Translations under genes and position numbers: made by a program | Part shown: positions 49,435-58,681 of the stretch, one piece after another | Position numbering within the stretch: the stretch's first letter is position 1 | How the letters are laid out: each line of letters begins with the position of its first letter | Assembly (NCBI GenBank): GCA_965243835.1 | Contig: OZ251578.1 | Span: 2,480,001-2,544,000 of the forward strand | Direction: 5' to 3' | Source of the DNA: G965202665 sp965243835 | GTDB lineage: Bacteria > Actinomycetota > Acidimicrobiia > Spongiisociales > Spongiisociaceae | DNA length: 64,000 nucleotides | Notes under the pieces: model-generated | What the model was told of the DNA's origin: nothing | The model's database searches: none | Seen by the model: the letters and a program-made list of their open reading frames with translations, nothing else

Positions 49435-50762
49435 CCAGCGCTCCGGGCGACGGGGCCCGCGCCGGGGAGGGAGATGTGAACAACGGGGACTCCCGCGCCG
49501 TGACCCCGGCCGGTTTGACCGGCTGGACTACTTTGGGAACCGGCGACCGCCGCCCCCTGGCCGGGTTCGACCGGAGGCTGGGGGCCAGGATCGCGGACTG
49601 GGCCTTGACGGGGCTGGTCACCTATCTGCTGTGGAGGGCGTTCGCGTCCGGCGACCGGGGCTGGTTCGCCACCCTGTTCTTCCTGGCCTTGATTTTCTGG
49701 CTGGTCGGCATCCTGTACGAGGTTACTTTGACCTCCATCAGCGGGCAGACGGTGGGGAAGATGCTGTTCGGGGCGAAAGTGGTGCGAGCCGACAACGGGA
49801 AACCCCCCGGCTGGTGGAGGTCTTTCACCCGCCACCTGTTGCTCAACGTTCTGAACCATCTGCCGGTCCTGGGCAACCTGGCCACCATGCTCATCTACCT
49901 CTCCCCCGCTTTCTCCAACACCTTGCAGGGTTTGCACGACCGGGCGGCGGCCACGGTGGTAATCAACACCCGCCCCCGGGGCGGCGGCGAACCCGACCCG
50001 GCGGCGGCGGACGGACCGCTTCCCGGGGCGGCGTCCCACGCTCCGGCGGCGATGACCGGACTGGTCGTTTTAGGCAACCGCGAGCAACGCCGTCTGGCCG
50101 GACTGGGCCGCCGGTTGAGCGCCCGGGTCATCGACTTCATAGTGATGCTGGCGGTGGCCGCCCTGTTGCTGATACTGTGGTTCACCCGTTCCTTGAACAC
50201 CATCCAGACGGTCATCCAGGACGCCCTCAACGAGTTGACCGCTTCCCTGCAAACCGCCATCGACTCCTTGGGCGACCTGGGCGACATCAGCGACCTCGAC
50301 TCCGTCGGAGACACCCTCCGCTCCCTGTGGGATTCGGCCCGGTCGCTGTGGAACCTGTTCGTGCAAGCCCTCAACGACGTGCTGTCCGCCTTCCTGTCCG
50401 CGTTGCGCCAACTGCTGACCACCATCATCTGGATTATCGTCATCGCCGTCCTGTATCAGATAGTCCTGATTGCGCTTTGGGGCTGGACGGTGGGCAAACT
50501 GGCGGTGGGAATCAGGGTGGTGCGGGTGAACGACGGCCGGGCCCCCGGATGGGTGAAGTCCATCGTCCGCTACATCGTCATCAACCTCCCGTTCCTGTCC
50601 TGGCTGGTGCAAATGTCGCCCCTCTTCTACGACAGCCGTCAAGGGTGGCACGACCGGGCCGCCTCCACTATCGTGATCCGGCGCCCCCGCCGGCAACCCA
50701 AAACCAAACCGGACCCGCAGGATTCCGCCGGGTCCCCGAAAGGAGAAACAAATGACCGATAA
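49431..50762 (+). CDS. double RDD-domain membrane protein
   Basis: The 443-residue protein contains two RDD domains in tandem. The first starts FDRRLGARIADWALTG and ends QGLHDRAAATVVINT at about residue 180. The second starts LGRRLSARVIDFIVML and has an unusually long insert between its helices 1 and 2 (TVIQDALNELTASLQTAI with repeated LGDLGDISDLDSVGD and SLWDSARSLWN), likely a soluble helical bundle. It ends QGWHDRAASTIVIRR and a charged tail. The gene is coupled to both neighbours by overlaps. Confidence 0.85.
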   Translation: MTSAPGDGARAGEGDVNNGDSRAVTPAGLTGWTTLGTGDRRPLAGFDRRLGARIADWALTGLVTYLLWRAFASGDRGWFATLFFLALIFWLVGILYEVTLTSISGQTVGKMLFGAKVVRADNGKPPGWWRSFTRHLLLNVLNHLPVLGNLATMLIYLSPAFSNTLQGLHDRAAATVVINTRPRGGGEPDPAAADGPLPGAASHAPAAMTGLVVLGNREQRRLAGLGRRLSARVIDFIVMLAVAALLLILWFTRSLNTIQTVIQDALNELTASLQTAIDSLGDLGDISDLDSVGDTLRSLWDSARSLWNLFVQALNDVLSAFLSALRQLLTTIIWIIVIAVLYQIVLIALWGWTVGKLAVGIRVVRVNDGRAPGWVKSIVRYIVINLPFLSWLVQMSPLFYDSRQGWHDRAASTIVIRRPRRQPKTKPDPQDSAGSPKGETNDR

Positions 50763-51306
50763 CGCAACTTCGGGCATGCCCCGCCCACTGGCCAAAGGCG
50801 GAGTGGTAACCCTCGCCAACGGCAAAACCCGGGAGCTGGCAGGTTTATGGTCCCGCTTGCTGGCCCGTCTCCTCGACGCCATCGTCATCGGGGTGGTGGT
50901 AACCATCCTGTTCGCATTCGGCTTCCTCGGCGAAGCGGGCGACGAGGCCTTCGCAAACGCATTCTTCGTCGACGGCACGGAACAGACATGGAGGTTGATA
51001 CTGGTCAGCTTAATCTACGAAGTGCTGATGATCGCCTTCTTGGGCCGCACCGTCGGGAAAATGATTATGAGAATCAAGGTGGTCAAGGTCAGCAACGGCC
51101 ATGTCCCGTTGCTGGTCAAGGCGTTCCTGCGCTATGTGGCCGTCGTCGGCATCTGGGCGATAATCAGCCGCTTAGGCCAACTCCTCGCTCGGCTGGGCGG
51201 ACTGGCCAACCTGTTGGTTTTCCTCTCACCGGTGTTCAACAAGGCCCGCCAAGGCTGGCACGACATGCTGGCCACCACCGTAGTAATCAAAACCCGCTCC
51301 GAGTAA
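50752..51306 (+). CDS. RDD-family membrane protein 3
   Basis: The 184-residue protein has a single RDD domain: LWSRLLARLLDAIVIG, a second helix pair around residues 85-115 with FLGRTVGKMIMRIKVVKV, and QGWHDMLATTVVIKTR at the C-terminus. GAAAGGAG precedes the ATG, 10 bp within the end of the double-RDD gene. Together the three genes encode four RDD domains, so a heteromeric complex is possible. Confidence 0.85.
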   Translation: MTDNATSGMPRPLAKGGVVTLANGKTRELAGLWSRLLARLLDAIVIGVVVTILFAFGFLGEAGDEAFANAFFVDGTEQTWRLILVSLIYEVLMIAFLGRTVGKMIMRIKVVKVSNGHVPLLVKAFLRYVAVVGIWAIISRLGQLLARLGGLANLLVFLSPVFNKARQGWHDMLATTVVIKTRSE

Positions 51307-51326
51307 AACCAAGAGGCCGGTAGCGG

Positions 51327-51965
51327 GTGCGGTGGAAACGGACAACTGTTGCCTTAGCTTTGTCGACAATGGCTTGCGGCGGATCGAATGAACCGGCTAC
51401 CACGCCATCTTTCACGACCGCCAACCCGTCCGCAACGACAGACGTACCCGCTACTATCACAACCGAGGCACTGGCCCCGCCCCCTTCCGCCAGCACAACC
51501 TCAACAACAACACCAACTACGGCCGAATCGCCAAAGGCGGCAGTTCCGTTGGGTCAACCAGCTCCCATTGGCAACTGGGAAATAAAAGTCGTTGGCTACG
51601 ACCTGGATGCCACCCAGAGAGTTCTTGACCATAGATCGAGGACCGAGCCGCCTGTCGAGGGAAACCGCTACGTCCTCGTGAACATAGAAGTTACCTACCG
51701 AGGGGAGGGTGTAGCACTTGCATCAGAACTTGAATATCTGGCGTTGGGTTCCCGCAATACTTATGAGCAATGCTCCTTTATAGGCGCGATAGAGGCATGG
51801 CCTATTCGGTTGCCCGTACCTAACTTCTTCAGTTACTTAGACCAAATCCACGGATCGGTTAACTCCGGTAACGTGTGCTTCGAGCTCTCTCACGAGGATG
51901 CGAATTCCTTGATGTTCTTGGTCACGTACCAAGACGATGAGTATCAGCTGATGTCCTTAGAATAA
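51327..51965 (+). CDS. putative lipoprotein with DUF4352-like domain
   Basis: From a GTG start, the 212-residue protein has a short signal with TMAC lipobox (LALSTMACGG), a Thr- and Pro-rich spacer to about residue 75, and a C-terminal immunoglobulin-like part (IGNWEIKVVGYDLDAT, then NRYVLVNIEVTYRGEG and NSLMFLVTYQDDEYQL) like DUF4352 lipoproteins. It follows the RDD genes by 20 bp and may be part of their transcript. Codon use becomes less GC-rich in its second half. Confidence 0.75.
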   Translation: MRWKRTTVALALSTMACGGSNEPATTPSFTTANPSATTDVPATITTEALAPPPSASTTSTTTPTTAESPKAAVPLGQPAPIGNWEIKVVGYDLDATQRVLDHRSRTEPPVEGNRYVLVNIEVTYRGEGVALASELEYLALGSRNTYEQCSFIGAIEAWPIRLPVPNFFSYLDQIHGSVNSGNVCFELSHEDANSLMFLVTYQDDEYQLMSLE

Positions 51966-52025
51966 ATACGGAACCAGACGAAAACCACCAACGAACCGAC
52001 TAAAAATTACCACCAGCTTGATAGA

Positions 52026-53483
52026 TTACTCGCCTCGTAACCATAAATCAAGTGCCTGTAGTAGGTATTTGTCAAGCCAAATCTTGAACCTGACTTTTAT
52101 ATCCTCTAGTGATTCTCTATAATTTATCTGGAAAAAGGTTTTGCTAACTGTATGATGGTCATCGTGTGTATATTGTCTAGTATCAGTTTGGTCCTTCCTA
52201 TAAAACACAAGGGAAACACCAATAATTCCTCTAAATTCTTTCCCCACAACATGAAAAGACAAGAGTATTTCTGACCGCCCGCTTTCGGTTTTTATAACCA
52301 TTCTCTGCCATGCCGAAAAGTCAGATAGGTTCGCAAAATATCTAAGGTCTTTCGCTCCTTTAGATACTTGCCATTGATACCAAATGCGACGATCAGTATC
52401 GTCTGGATCTGCCTCATCACTATAAACATGTCGATAATCATTCTCCGTCGTATTGAGGCTTTCCTTTAAATGATACTCCGCTTCTTGAAACCAACCACCT
52501 GCATCTTTCCACAAGGTTCGGGCATACTCTTTGGCCATGTCTCTATCGCCAGCACGCTTTTTATCTCGTTTCCGGAATTGGTCGCCAATAGCTTTATATA
52601 GTTGATTAAATTCACTGGCTTTCTTAACATTACGAGCAATACCTAAAGCGTTGACAAAGGCACTTCTCTGGGCTGAAACAAATAGATCTACAAGGAGTGA
52701 AAGGTCGTTATTATCAGCCCTTTCTAAGGCCTCCAAGTATTCTTTTCTTTGATCCCTATTTATTACAAGTGGGAACCAATCAGCCTTAATAAATACTAAA
52801 GTGGATAGTGCTCTAGCTACTCTTCCATTGCCATCTTGAAAAGGATGTATCTGCGTAAAACGGTGATGCAACCAAGCGGATAATACCTCAGTTGGCACAT
52901 CATCTTGATACTTCAGATACCATTCAACAAGACGTTCCATTTCCACTGTTACCTGTTCAGGCGGACAGTATTCATGAACTACCCCATCCGGCCGGGTTGG
53001 GTTGTTGGAATGAATCTTATACTTGCCCCGGCATAGCGGTATCTCCTGGTACCGACCTAATGTATCTATTCCTGTAGCCGTTTTTTGACTACGGACAATA
53101 AGGGAGTGCGTTTCCTTGATAAAGGATTCCGAGAACGGTCGTTCCGACTTGACAATTTTATATAACCACTCCACCGTATCTTGATGGTCAAGTAAATGCG
53201 CCGCCACCTTCTCAGGCGTACTGTTAAAATCATCATGGGGAATTATCGATGAGTCAAAACCCCTCTCTATCAAAAGCTTAGTGGTCCCTCGGTCAATGGT
53301 GTAAAGCCGTTCCAATATCCCGGTCTCAATGGACCATTCCCTTGCTAATTCATCATTGAATTCCTTGAGTGCCTGATCGTCCAAAGACTGGCGTTGCTCC
53401 TCCCATACGCTGGCCAGCGGCGGCAACTCCTTGCTGGCCAGATCCTGCCAGTCTCCGAGTTCGGCGATTGGTTCCCATTTCAT
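52026..53483 (-). CDS. Fic-domain protein, large form
   Basis: The 485-residue protein has the Fic motif HPFQDGNGRVAR at about residue 215, with an N-terminal region WSIETGILERLYTIDRG that corresponds to the inhibitory helix of self-regulated Fic proteins (TGILE against [S/T]xxxE). The C-terminal 230 residues are unlike the first Fic protein and include a helical stretch and KWYQW-like beta regions. The DNA is more AT-rich than the surroundings, suggesting transfer. Start is leaderless-type: TATAAT lies 7 nt upstream. Confidence 0.88.
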   Translation of the reverse strand: MKWEPIAELGDWQDLASKELPPLASVWEEQRQSLDDQALKEFNDELAREWSIETGILERLYTIDRGTTKLLIERGFDSSIIPHDDFNSTPEKVAAHLLDHQDTVEWLYKIVKSERPFSESFIKETHSLIVRSQKTATGIDTLGRYQEIPLCRGKYKIHSNNPTRPDGVVHEYCPPEQVTVEMERLVEWYLKYQDDVPTEVLSAWLHHRFTQIHPFQDGNGRVARALSTLVFIKADWFPLVINRDQRKEYLEALERADNNDLSLLVDLFVSAQRSAFVNALGIARNVKKASEFNQLYKAIGDQFRKRDKKRAGDRDMAKEYARTLWKDAGGWFQEAEYHLKESLNTTENDYRHVYSDEADPDDTDRRIWYQWQVSKGAKDLRYFANLSDFSAWQRMVIKTESGRSEILLSFHVVGKEFRGIIGVSLVFYRKDQTDTRQYTHDDHHTVSKTFFQINYRESLEDIKVRFKIWLDKYLLQALDLWLRGE

Positions 53484-53490
53484 AACGCGT

Positions 53491-53496
53491 ATTATA
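53491..53496 (-). promoter_or_regulatory. -10 box of a leaderless promoter for the second Fic gene
   Basis: On the minus strand TATAAT ends 7 nt before the ATG at 53483. The same spacing is seen for the first Fic gene. Confidence 0.55.
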
Positions 53497-53581
53497 CCAT
53501 CAAACAGATTTATCTACACCGAGGCAGAGCCAGCCGCCGCCCCCGGTCCCTCTAGAGCCTCTCTCGGACTGGGCGGGGGGG

Positions 53582-56500
53582 TTAGCTGCAACCGGTGGTT
53601 TCGCCGCAGGTCAGGCAGATGAAGCAGGAGCCGTTGCGGATGGTCATATGGCCGCACGAGGAACAAACGGGGGCGTCCCCCATCAGATTCTCGGTGGCCA
53701 GGTGGCGGACGACGCGGGCCGCCGCCCCCATCCCGACCGGGGCGGTCATCGCAACCGGAACCGCCCTTCCCGGATCCGGGGCCGGTTGCGGGGCGACGGG
53801 AACGGCCGGGTTTTTGGCCCGGTAGGCGACCTCCAGCGGGGAAGCGTCATTCCCGTCTCCCCCGTCCGCGAAGCGGGCGGCCGCGGCCTGGGCGGTGATT
53901 TCCGACTCTTTGACCGCATCCGCCAACTCCATCTGGGTGCCGGACTCGGTCGCCACCCCCTTCGGCAAACCGGGCAGTTCCTGTTGCCGGTCGGGGGGAA
54001 CCTGCGCCAAGTCGTCCCGGTGCAGATACTCCACCCCCAACGCCCGGAACACGTAATCGACGATGGAGCTGGCCATCTTGATGTTGGAATGCCCTTCCAC
54101 GATTCCCCGCGGCTCGAACATCTGATGGGCGAACGTGTCCACGAACTCCTCCAGCGGCACCCCGTACTGCAGACCTTTGCTGACCGCGATCGCAAAACAG
54201 CCCAGCACCCCCCGCAGGGTGGCTCCCTCCTTGGCCAGGTCCAGGAACACCTCGCCCAGGGTCCCGTCCTCGTATTCCCCGGTGCGCAGATACACCTTGT
54301 ACCCCCCGATGCGGGCCTCCTGCGTCCAACCGCCCCGGCGGGCGGGCAACAGGAAACGGGGGCGGGGATGGTTGACATAGGCCTCGGTGGGGGAAATCCC
54401 CTCCGGGAACCGGCCCAGGAAAAAACCCGCCTCCTCGTCCAGGGCTTCCTGCGCTTCGGCGGCCAACTCTTCGGATTCCCCGTCGGAGGAAGAAGCCGAC
54501 AGCGGCTGGGAGGCCTTGGAGCCGTCCCGGTAGAGGGCCATCGCCTTCACCCCCGTCTGCCAGGACTGCAGATAGGCGTCGGCCACTTCCTCCACGGTGA
54601 CATCATGCGGCATGTTGATGGTTTTGGAAATAGCCCCGGAAATGAACGGCTGGACGGCGCCCATCATGCGGATGTGCCCGGCGTGGTGGATGAACCGCAC
54701 CCCGTAGCGGCCGTTGCGCCCCGCGCAGTCGAACACCGCCAGATGCTCCTCCCGCAGATAGGGGGCGCCTTCTATGGTCTGATGCCCGCACACCCGATCG
54801 CCGGCGGCCCGGATCTGCTCGGGCGTGAAACCCAGGGCGGACAGCAGGTCGAAGCCGGGCGCGGAATATTGGGACTCCCCCAACCCCAGCCGCTCCATCG
54901 CCTCGGTCCCCAACGTGAGGACGTTGAATGCGTGGCCCAACTCGAACGCCCCCGGCAAGGCCTTCTCCAACCGCCCGATGTCCTCCGCGTTCAACCCCCG
55001 CCGGGCCAGCGTCTCATGGTTGATGTAGGGGGCGGAGGCCAGGGTGGAGGCCCCCGCCGCGTAGGTGAGCATCTCCCCGATCTGGTCTTCTGTGTATCCG
55101 AGGCGGCGCAGGGCGGGGGCGATGGACTGGTTGGCGATCTTGAAATAACCGCCCCCGGCCAGTTTCTTGAATTTGATCAGGGCGAAGTCCGGCTCCACCC
55201 CGGTGGTATCGCAGTCCATCACCAGCCCGATGGTGCCGGTGGGGGCCAGCACCGTCGCCTGGGCGTTGCGGTAACCGTGGCGCTCGCCCAACTCCAAAGC
55301 CCGGTCCCAGGCTTTGCGGGCCGCTTCCAGCAGATAGGGTGGGCAGACGGAGGCGTCCAAACCGGACACGCGGGTGGTCACCCCCTCGTAGTCGGAGGAG
55401 TCGTAGGCGGCCCGGCGGTGATTGCGGATCACCCGCAACATCGCCTCCCGGTTGTCGGCGAACTTGGGAAACGGCCCCCGCACCGCCGCCATCTCGGCCG
55501 ATGCGGAGTAGGCCTCCCCGGTCATAACGGCGGCCAGCGCCCCGGCTACCGCCCTCCCCTCCTCCGAGTCGTACGCCGCCCCGGACCGCATCAGCAGGCT
55601 CCCCAGGTTGGCGTAACCCAATCCCAAAGTCCGGTAGTCGTAGGAGCCCCGGGCGATGGACGGGGACGGAAAATGGGCCATCGTCACCGAAATTTCCAGC
55701 ACGATCGTCCACAGCCGGATGGCGTGCCGGTACGCCTCCACATCGAATATCCCAGTTTCCTCGTCCCAGAAGGACACCAGGTTGATGCTGGCCAGGTTGC
55801 AGGCGGTGTCGTCCAGGAACATATACTCCGAGCAGGGGTTGGAGGCCCGAATCTCCCCCCCGGACGGGCAGGTGTGCCATTCGTTGATGGTGGTGTGAAA
55901 CTGCATTCCCGGATCGGCGCATGCCCAGGCCGCCTCCGCGATCCGGTTCCACAGCCGGCGCGCTTTGACCGTGCGGAGCGTTTCTCCGCTCACCCGCCCC
56001 GTCAGCCGCCAGTCCCCATCCTCCCGCACCGCGGCGATGAACTCGTTGGTCACCCGCACCGAGTTGTTGGAGTTCTGGCCGGACACGGTGGAGTAGGCCT
56101 CCCCGTTGAAATCAGCCGGGAAACCCCCCTGTTCGATCAGCAACCGGGCCTTGGCCTCCTCGTCTTTCTTCCAGTCGATGAAATCCTCGATGTCGGGATG
56201 GTCGGCGTCCAGGATGACCATCTTCGCCGCCCGGCGGGTGGTGCCGCCCGATTTGATGGCCCCGGCCGCCCGGTCGCCGATTTTCAAAAACGACATCAAA
56301 CCGGAGGATCGCCCCCCGCCCGCCAACGGCTCCCCCTCCGCCCGCAGGCTGGAGAAGTTGGTGCCGGTGCCGGAGCCCATTTTGAACAGGCGCGCCTCCC
56401 GCACCCACAGATCCATTATGCCCCCGTCGTTGACCAGGTCGTCGGCCACCGACTGGATGAAGCAGGCGTGGGGGGCGGGGCGGCCGTAGGCGTCCGGGGA

Positions 56501-57097
56501 GGAAGCCAGCTCCTCCGTTTCCTCGTCTATGAACCAGAAACCCTGCGGGGTGCCGGCGATCCCGTACTTGTGGAACAGGCCGGTGTTGAACCACTGCGGG
56601 CTGTTGGGGGCGGCTATCTGCCGGGCCAGCATGTATTTGACCTCGTCGCAGAAGGCGTCGGCGTCGGCCGCGGTGTCGAAATAGCCGTGTTCAAAGCCCC
56701 AGCGGCGCCAGGTTTCGGCCAACCGGTCGAACACGGCCTTGGCGGACCGCTCCCCGCCCAGCGTCGGGGAACCGTCCCGGTCGGTCAGCGGGGCCCCGTT
56801 TTCGTCCATCTGGGGAACCCCCGCCTTGCGGAAATACTTGGAAACGATGATGTCGACGGCCACCTGCGACCAGTCGGCGGGGACTTCGGCGTCGGTCATT
56901 TCGAACACCACCGACCCGTCCGGGTTGACGATCCGGGAGTCCCGCCGCGCCCACCGCACCGTCTGGTAGGGGTCCCGCCCCTCCTGCGTGAACCGGCGCC
57001 CGATCGCCAGCCCGCGCCCGCCTCGTCCGCCTCCGCCTCCGTCGTCCCGGCCCGCCTCGTCCGCCGCCGCTCCTACCGCCGCTGTGCCAATCGTCAT
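53582..57097 (-). CDS. nrdJ: adenosylcobalamin-dependent ribonucleotide reductase
   Basis: The 1171-residue class II reductase makes deoxynucleotides using adenosylcobalamin, with no need for oxygen or an iron radical subunit. Motifs include NSPQWFNTGLFHKYG, the first active-site Cys in HACFIQSVADDL, GSGTGTNFSSLR, SNPCSEYMFLDDTACNLAS with the radical-site Cys, MDCDTTGVEPDFALIKFK and a C-terminal zinc ribbon CSSCGHM and CLTCGETTGCS. Length fits the long NrdJ form. It is a housekeeping gene here. Cobalamin use links it to the corrinoid pathway and MeaB; no B12-transport gene is in view. Confidence 0.96.
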   Translation of the reverse strand: MTIGTAAVGAAADEAGRDDGGGGGRGGRGLAIGRRFTQEGRDPYQTVRWARRDSRIVNPDGSVVFEMTDAEVPADWSQVAVDIIVSKYFRKAGVPQMDENGAPLTDRDGSPTLGGERSAKAVFDRLAETWRRWGFEHGYFDTAADADAFCDEVKYMLARQIAAPNSPQWFNTGLFHKYGIAGTPQGFWFIDEETEELASSPDAYGRPAPHACFIQSVADDLVNDGGIMDLWVREARLFKMGSGTGTNFSSLRAEGEPLAGGGRSSGLMSFLKIGDRAAGAIKSGGTTRRAAKMVILDADHPDIEDFIDWKKDEEAKARLLIEQGGFPADFNGEAYSTVSGQNSNNSVRVTNEFIAAVREDGDWRLTGRVSGETLRTVKARRLWNRIAEAAWACADPGMQFHTTINEWHTCPSGGEIRASNPCSEYMFLDDTACNLASINLVSFWDEETGIFDVEAYRHAIRLWTIVLEISVTMAHFPSPSIARGSYDYRTLGLGYANLGSLLMRSGAAYDSEEGRAVAGALAAVMTGEAYSASAEMAAVRGPFPKFADNREAMLRVIRNHRRAAYDSSDYEGVTTRVSGLDASVCPPYLLEAARKAWDRALELGERHGYRNAQATVLAPTGTIGLVMDCDTTGVEPDFALIKFKKLAGGGYFKIANQSIAPALRRLGYTEDQIGEMLTYAAGASTLASAPYINHETLARRGLNAEDIGRLEKALPGAFELGHAFNVLTLGTEAMERLGLGESQYSAPGFDLLSALGFTPEQIRAAGDRVCGHQTIEGAPYLREEHLAVFDCAGRNGRYGVRFIHHAGHIRMMGAVQPFISGAISKTINMPHDVTVEEVADAYLQSWQTGVKAMALYRDGSKASQPLSASSSDGESEELAAEAQEALDEEAGFFLGRFPEGISPTEAYVNHPRPRFLLPARRGGWTQEARIGGYKVYLRTGEYEDGTLGEVFLDLAKEGATLRGVLGCFAIAVSKGLQYGVPLEEFVDTFAHQMFEPRGIVEGHSNIKMASSIVDYVFRALGVEYLHRDDLAQVPPDRQQELPGLPKGVATESGTQMELADAVKESEITAQAAAARFADGGDGNDASPLEVAYRAKNPAVPVAPQPAPDPGRAVPVAMTAPVGMGAAARVVRHLATENLMGDAPVCSSCGHMTIRNGSCFICLTCGETTGCS

Positions 57098-57187
57098 CTC
57101 TCGCCTCTCTTCCCAGTGGGGCCGTCTTGTCGGCCCTCCGCCCCCGCCTCCCCGGGCTTTCCTTCATCGCCTTACGGGGGGCAGGCT

Positions 57188-57216
57188 AGCGTAATACCAT
57201 TAATGTAGTTTGTCAA
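57188..57216 (-). promoter_or_regulatory. promoter of nrdJ
   Basis: On the minus strand TTGACA (57216-57211) and TACGCT (57193-57188) are 17 bp apart. They leave a leader of about 85 nt before the nrdJ ATG, in contrast with the leaderless genes nearby. The leader has no recognised B12 riboswitch core. Confidence 0.55.
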
Positions 57217-57436
57217 GCACCGACTATAGCCGGGGCCTGCGACGAACCGTACGCGGCGGAATCAAACGTCGTCCGGTAGCCCGCGGGCGGCCATGGGGAA
57301 GTTGCGGGGAAGAGGGGCGCAGACCGCCCCCGGGGATTACAGAACCATAGCCCGGTATTTTTCGGCTTGCGCAATCAAACGGGAATTTTTTTCCGAGAGC
57401 GGGCGGGATTTTCCCCGGACGGTCGGAGCGGGCGAT

Positions 57437-57442
57437 TAGGAT
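57437..57442 (+). promoter_or_regulatory. -10 box of a leaderless promoter for the HisA-like fusion
   Basis: TAGGAT ends 6 nt before the ATG at 57449. The 200 bases between here and the nrdJ promoter hold no gene. Confidence 0.4.
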
Positions 57443-57448
57443 GGGGCT

Positions 57449-58591
57449 ATGGACCTCTATGCGCGAGTGAACATCCTGGACGGGCGTGCCGTGCGCCTGC
57501 GGCGGGGGCTGGTCTCCGACGCCATGACCCTGGACGAGGACCCCATCAACCGGGTGCGGGGCTGGGTGGAGCAGGGCGCGGAGCACATCCTGGCGGTGGA
57601 CCTGGACGCGGCCGCCTTCGGCTCCTACAAGAACCGCCCCATCATCGACCGGATGCTGCAGGAGGAGCCGGTGCGGACGGTGGTGGCGGGCGGGGTGCGC
57701 TCCGACAAGGAAGCCGAACGCCTGATCAAGCAGGGGGCGTGGCGGGTGATGATGGGCTCCGCCGCCATCGAACGGGACAACATGGTGTGGGACCTGTGCC
57801 GCGACCATCCCGGCAAAATAACGGTTTCCCTGGACGTGCTGGAAAACGAGGAGCTGGTCACCCGCGGCTGGACGCTCAACTCGGGCCGGTTCATGGAGGA
57901 GGTGATGCTGTCCATGGCCTCCTGCGGGGTCGCCGCCTTCTTCGTGACCGACGCCCGCCGGGACGTGCTGTCGGAGGCACCCAACACCGACATCCTGCGG
58001 GCGGCCATGGAATACGTGGACGAGCCGATCATCGCCGCCGGGGGCACCCGCCACTTGGAGGACGTGTCCCTGTTGCGTTCCATCAAGGTCAACGGACGCA
58101 CCCTGGAGGGCTTGGTGGTGGGGCGGGAGGTGACCGAAGGCCGGTTCACGATTCCCGAAGCCCTGGCCGCCTTGGAGGGGCCGTCGCGCCCCACCGCCCC
58201 CGCCCTGTCCCAGATGAGGGTGGTGCTGCAGTGCCGGGATTTGCGCCGCAGCGCCGCCTTCTACGAGGAACTGCTGGGGTTCCGGGCGTTGCAAACCTGG
58301 GAGGGCGGGGAGCTGTTGGAAGCGGTGGATGGGTGCCTGGTGGAGTTGACCGCCACCGCCGGCGGGGGGGCGGGCGGGATGTCGCTGTCGCTTCTGGCGG
58401 ACAATCTGGACGCTTGGGCGGAACGGCTGAAAAACCACAAGTTGCCCCTGACTTGGGACAACTCCGAATCGGGCCGCCGCCTGATCATCGAAGACCCCGA
58501 CGCCCGGCCGGTGATCCTGGCCGAAGGCTCCCCCGACTTCCACACCCCCACCGGCCACTTGGCCCGCCCCTACCGAACCTTCACCCCCTAA
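57449..58591 (+). CDS. HisA-like barrel fused to a VOC/glyoxalase domain
   Basis: Residues 1-245 match the HisA/PriA phosphoribosyl isomerase fold: HILAVDLDAA, VVAGGVRSDKEAERL, VMMGSAAI, TVSLDVLENEE, GWTLNSGRF, IIAAGGTRH and LVVGREVTEGRFTIPEAL. Residues about 255-360 form one VOC domain (MRVVLQCRDLRRSAAFYEEL, 20 residues, and VILAEGSP). HisA normally starts PAxD with the catalytic Asp at position 8; here the aligned residue is Asn (YARVN), while the second Asp (SLD) remains. The fusion and this change suggest either an altered isomerase or a different sugar-phosphate substrate. No other his gene is adjacent. Confidence 0.85.
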   Translation: MDLYARVNILDGRAVRLRRGLVSDAMTLDEDPINRVRGWVEQGAEHILAVDLDAAAFGSYKNRPIIDRMLQEEPVRTVVAGGVRSDKEAERLIKQGAWRVMMGSAAIERDNMVWDLCRDHPGKITVSLDVLENEELVTRGWTLNSGRFMEEVMLSMASCGVAAFFVTDARRDVLSEAPNTDILRAAMEYVDEPIIAAGGTRHLEDVSLLRSIKVNGRTLEGLVVGREVTEGRFTIPEALAALEGPSRPTAPALSQMRVVLQCRDLRRSAAFYEELLGFRALQTWEGGELLEAVDGCLVELTATAGGGAGGMSLSLLADNLDAWAERLKNHKLPLTWDNSESGRRLIIEDPDARPVILAEGSPDFHTPTGHLARPYRTFTP

Positions 58592-58681
58592 ACCGCACCC
58601 GGCAAGACACTCACGGGCTTGTCAACGCAAGCCGCGCCCAAGCGATCCCGCTTGCCAAGTCGGTACCCGGAGTTTTGACCT

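Noticed and set aside
57098..57187. Possible B12 riboswitch in the nrdJ leader (CCACTGGGAAG resembles a B12-box fragment)
   Set aside because: The leader is only about 85-90 nt and the conserved aptamer core expected before the box is missing.
53648..57208. Plus-strand frame of 1186 codons opposite nrdJ
   Set aside because: NrdJ motifs are complete on the minus strand; the plus frame is a compositional shadow without domains.
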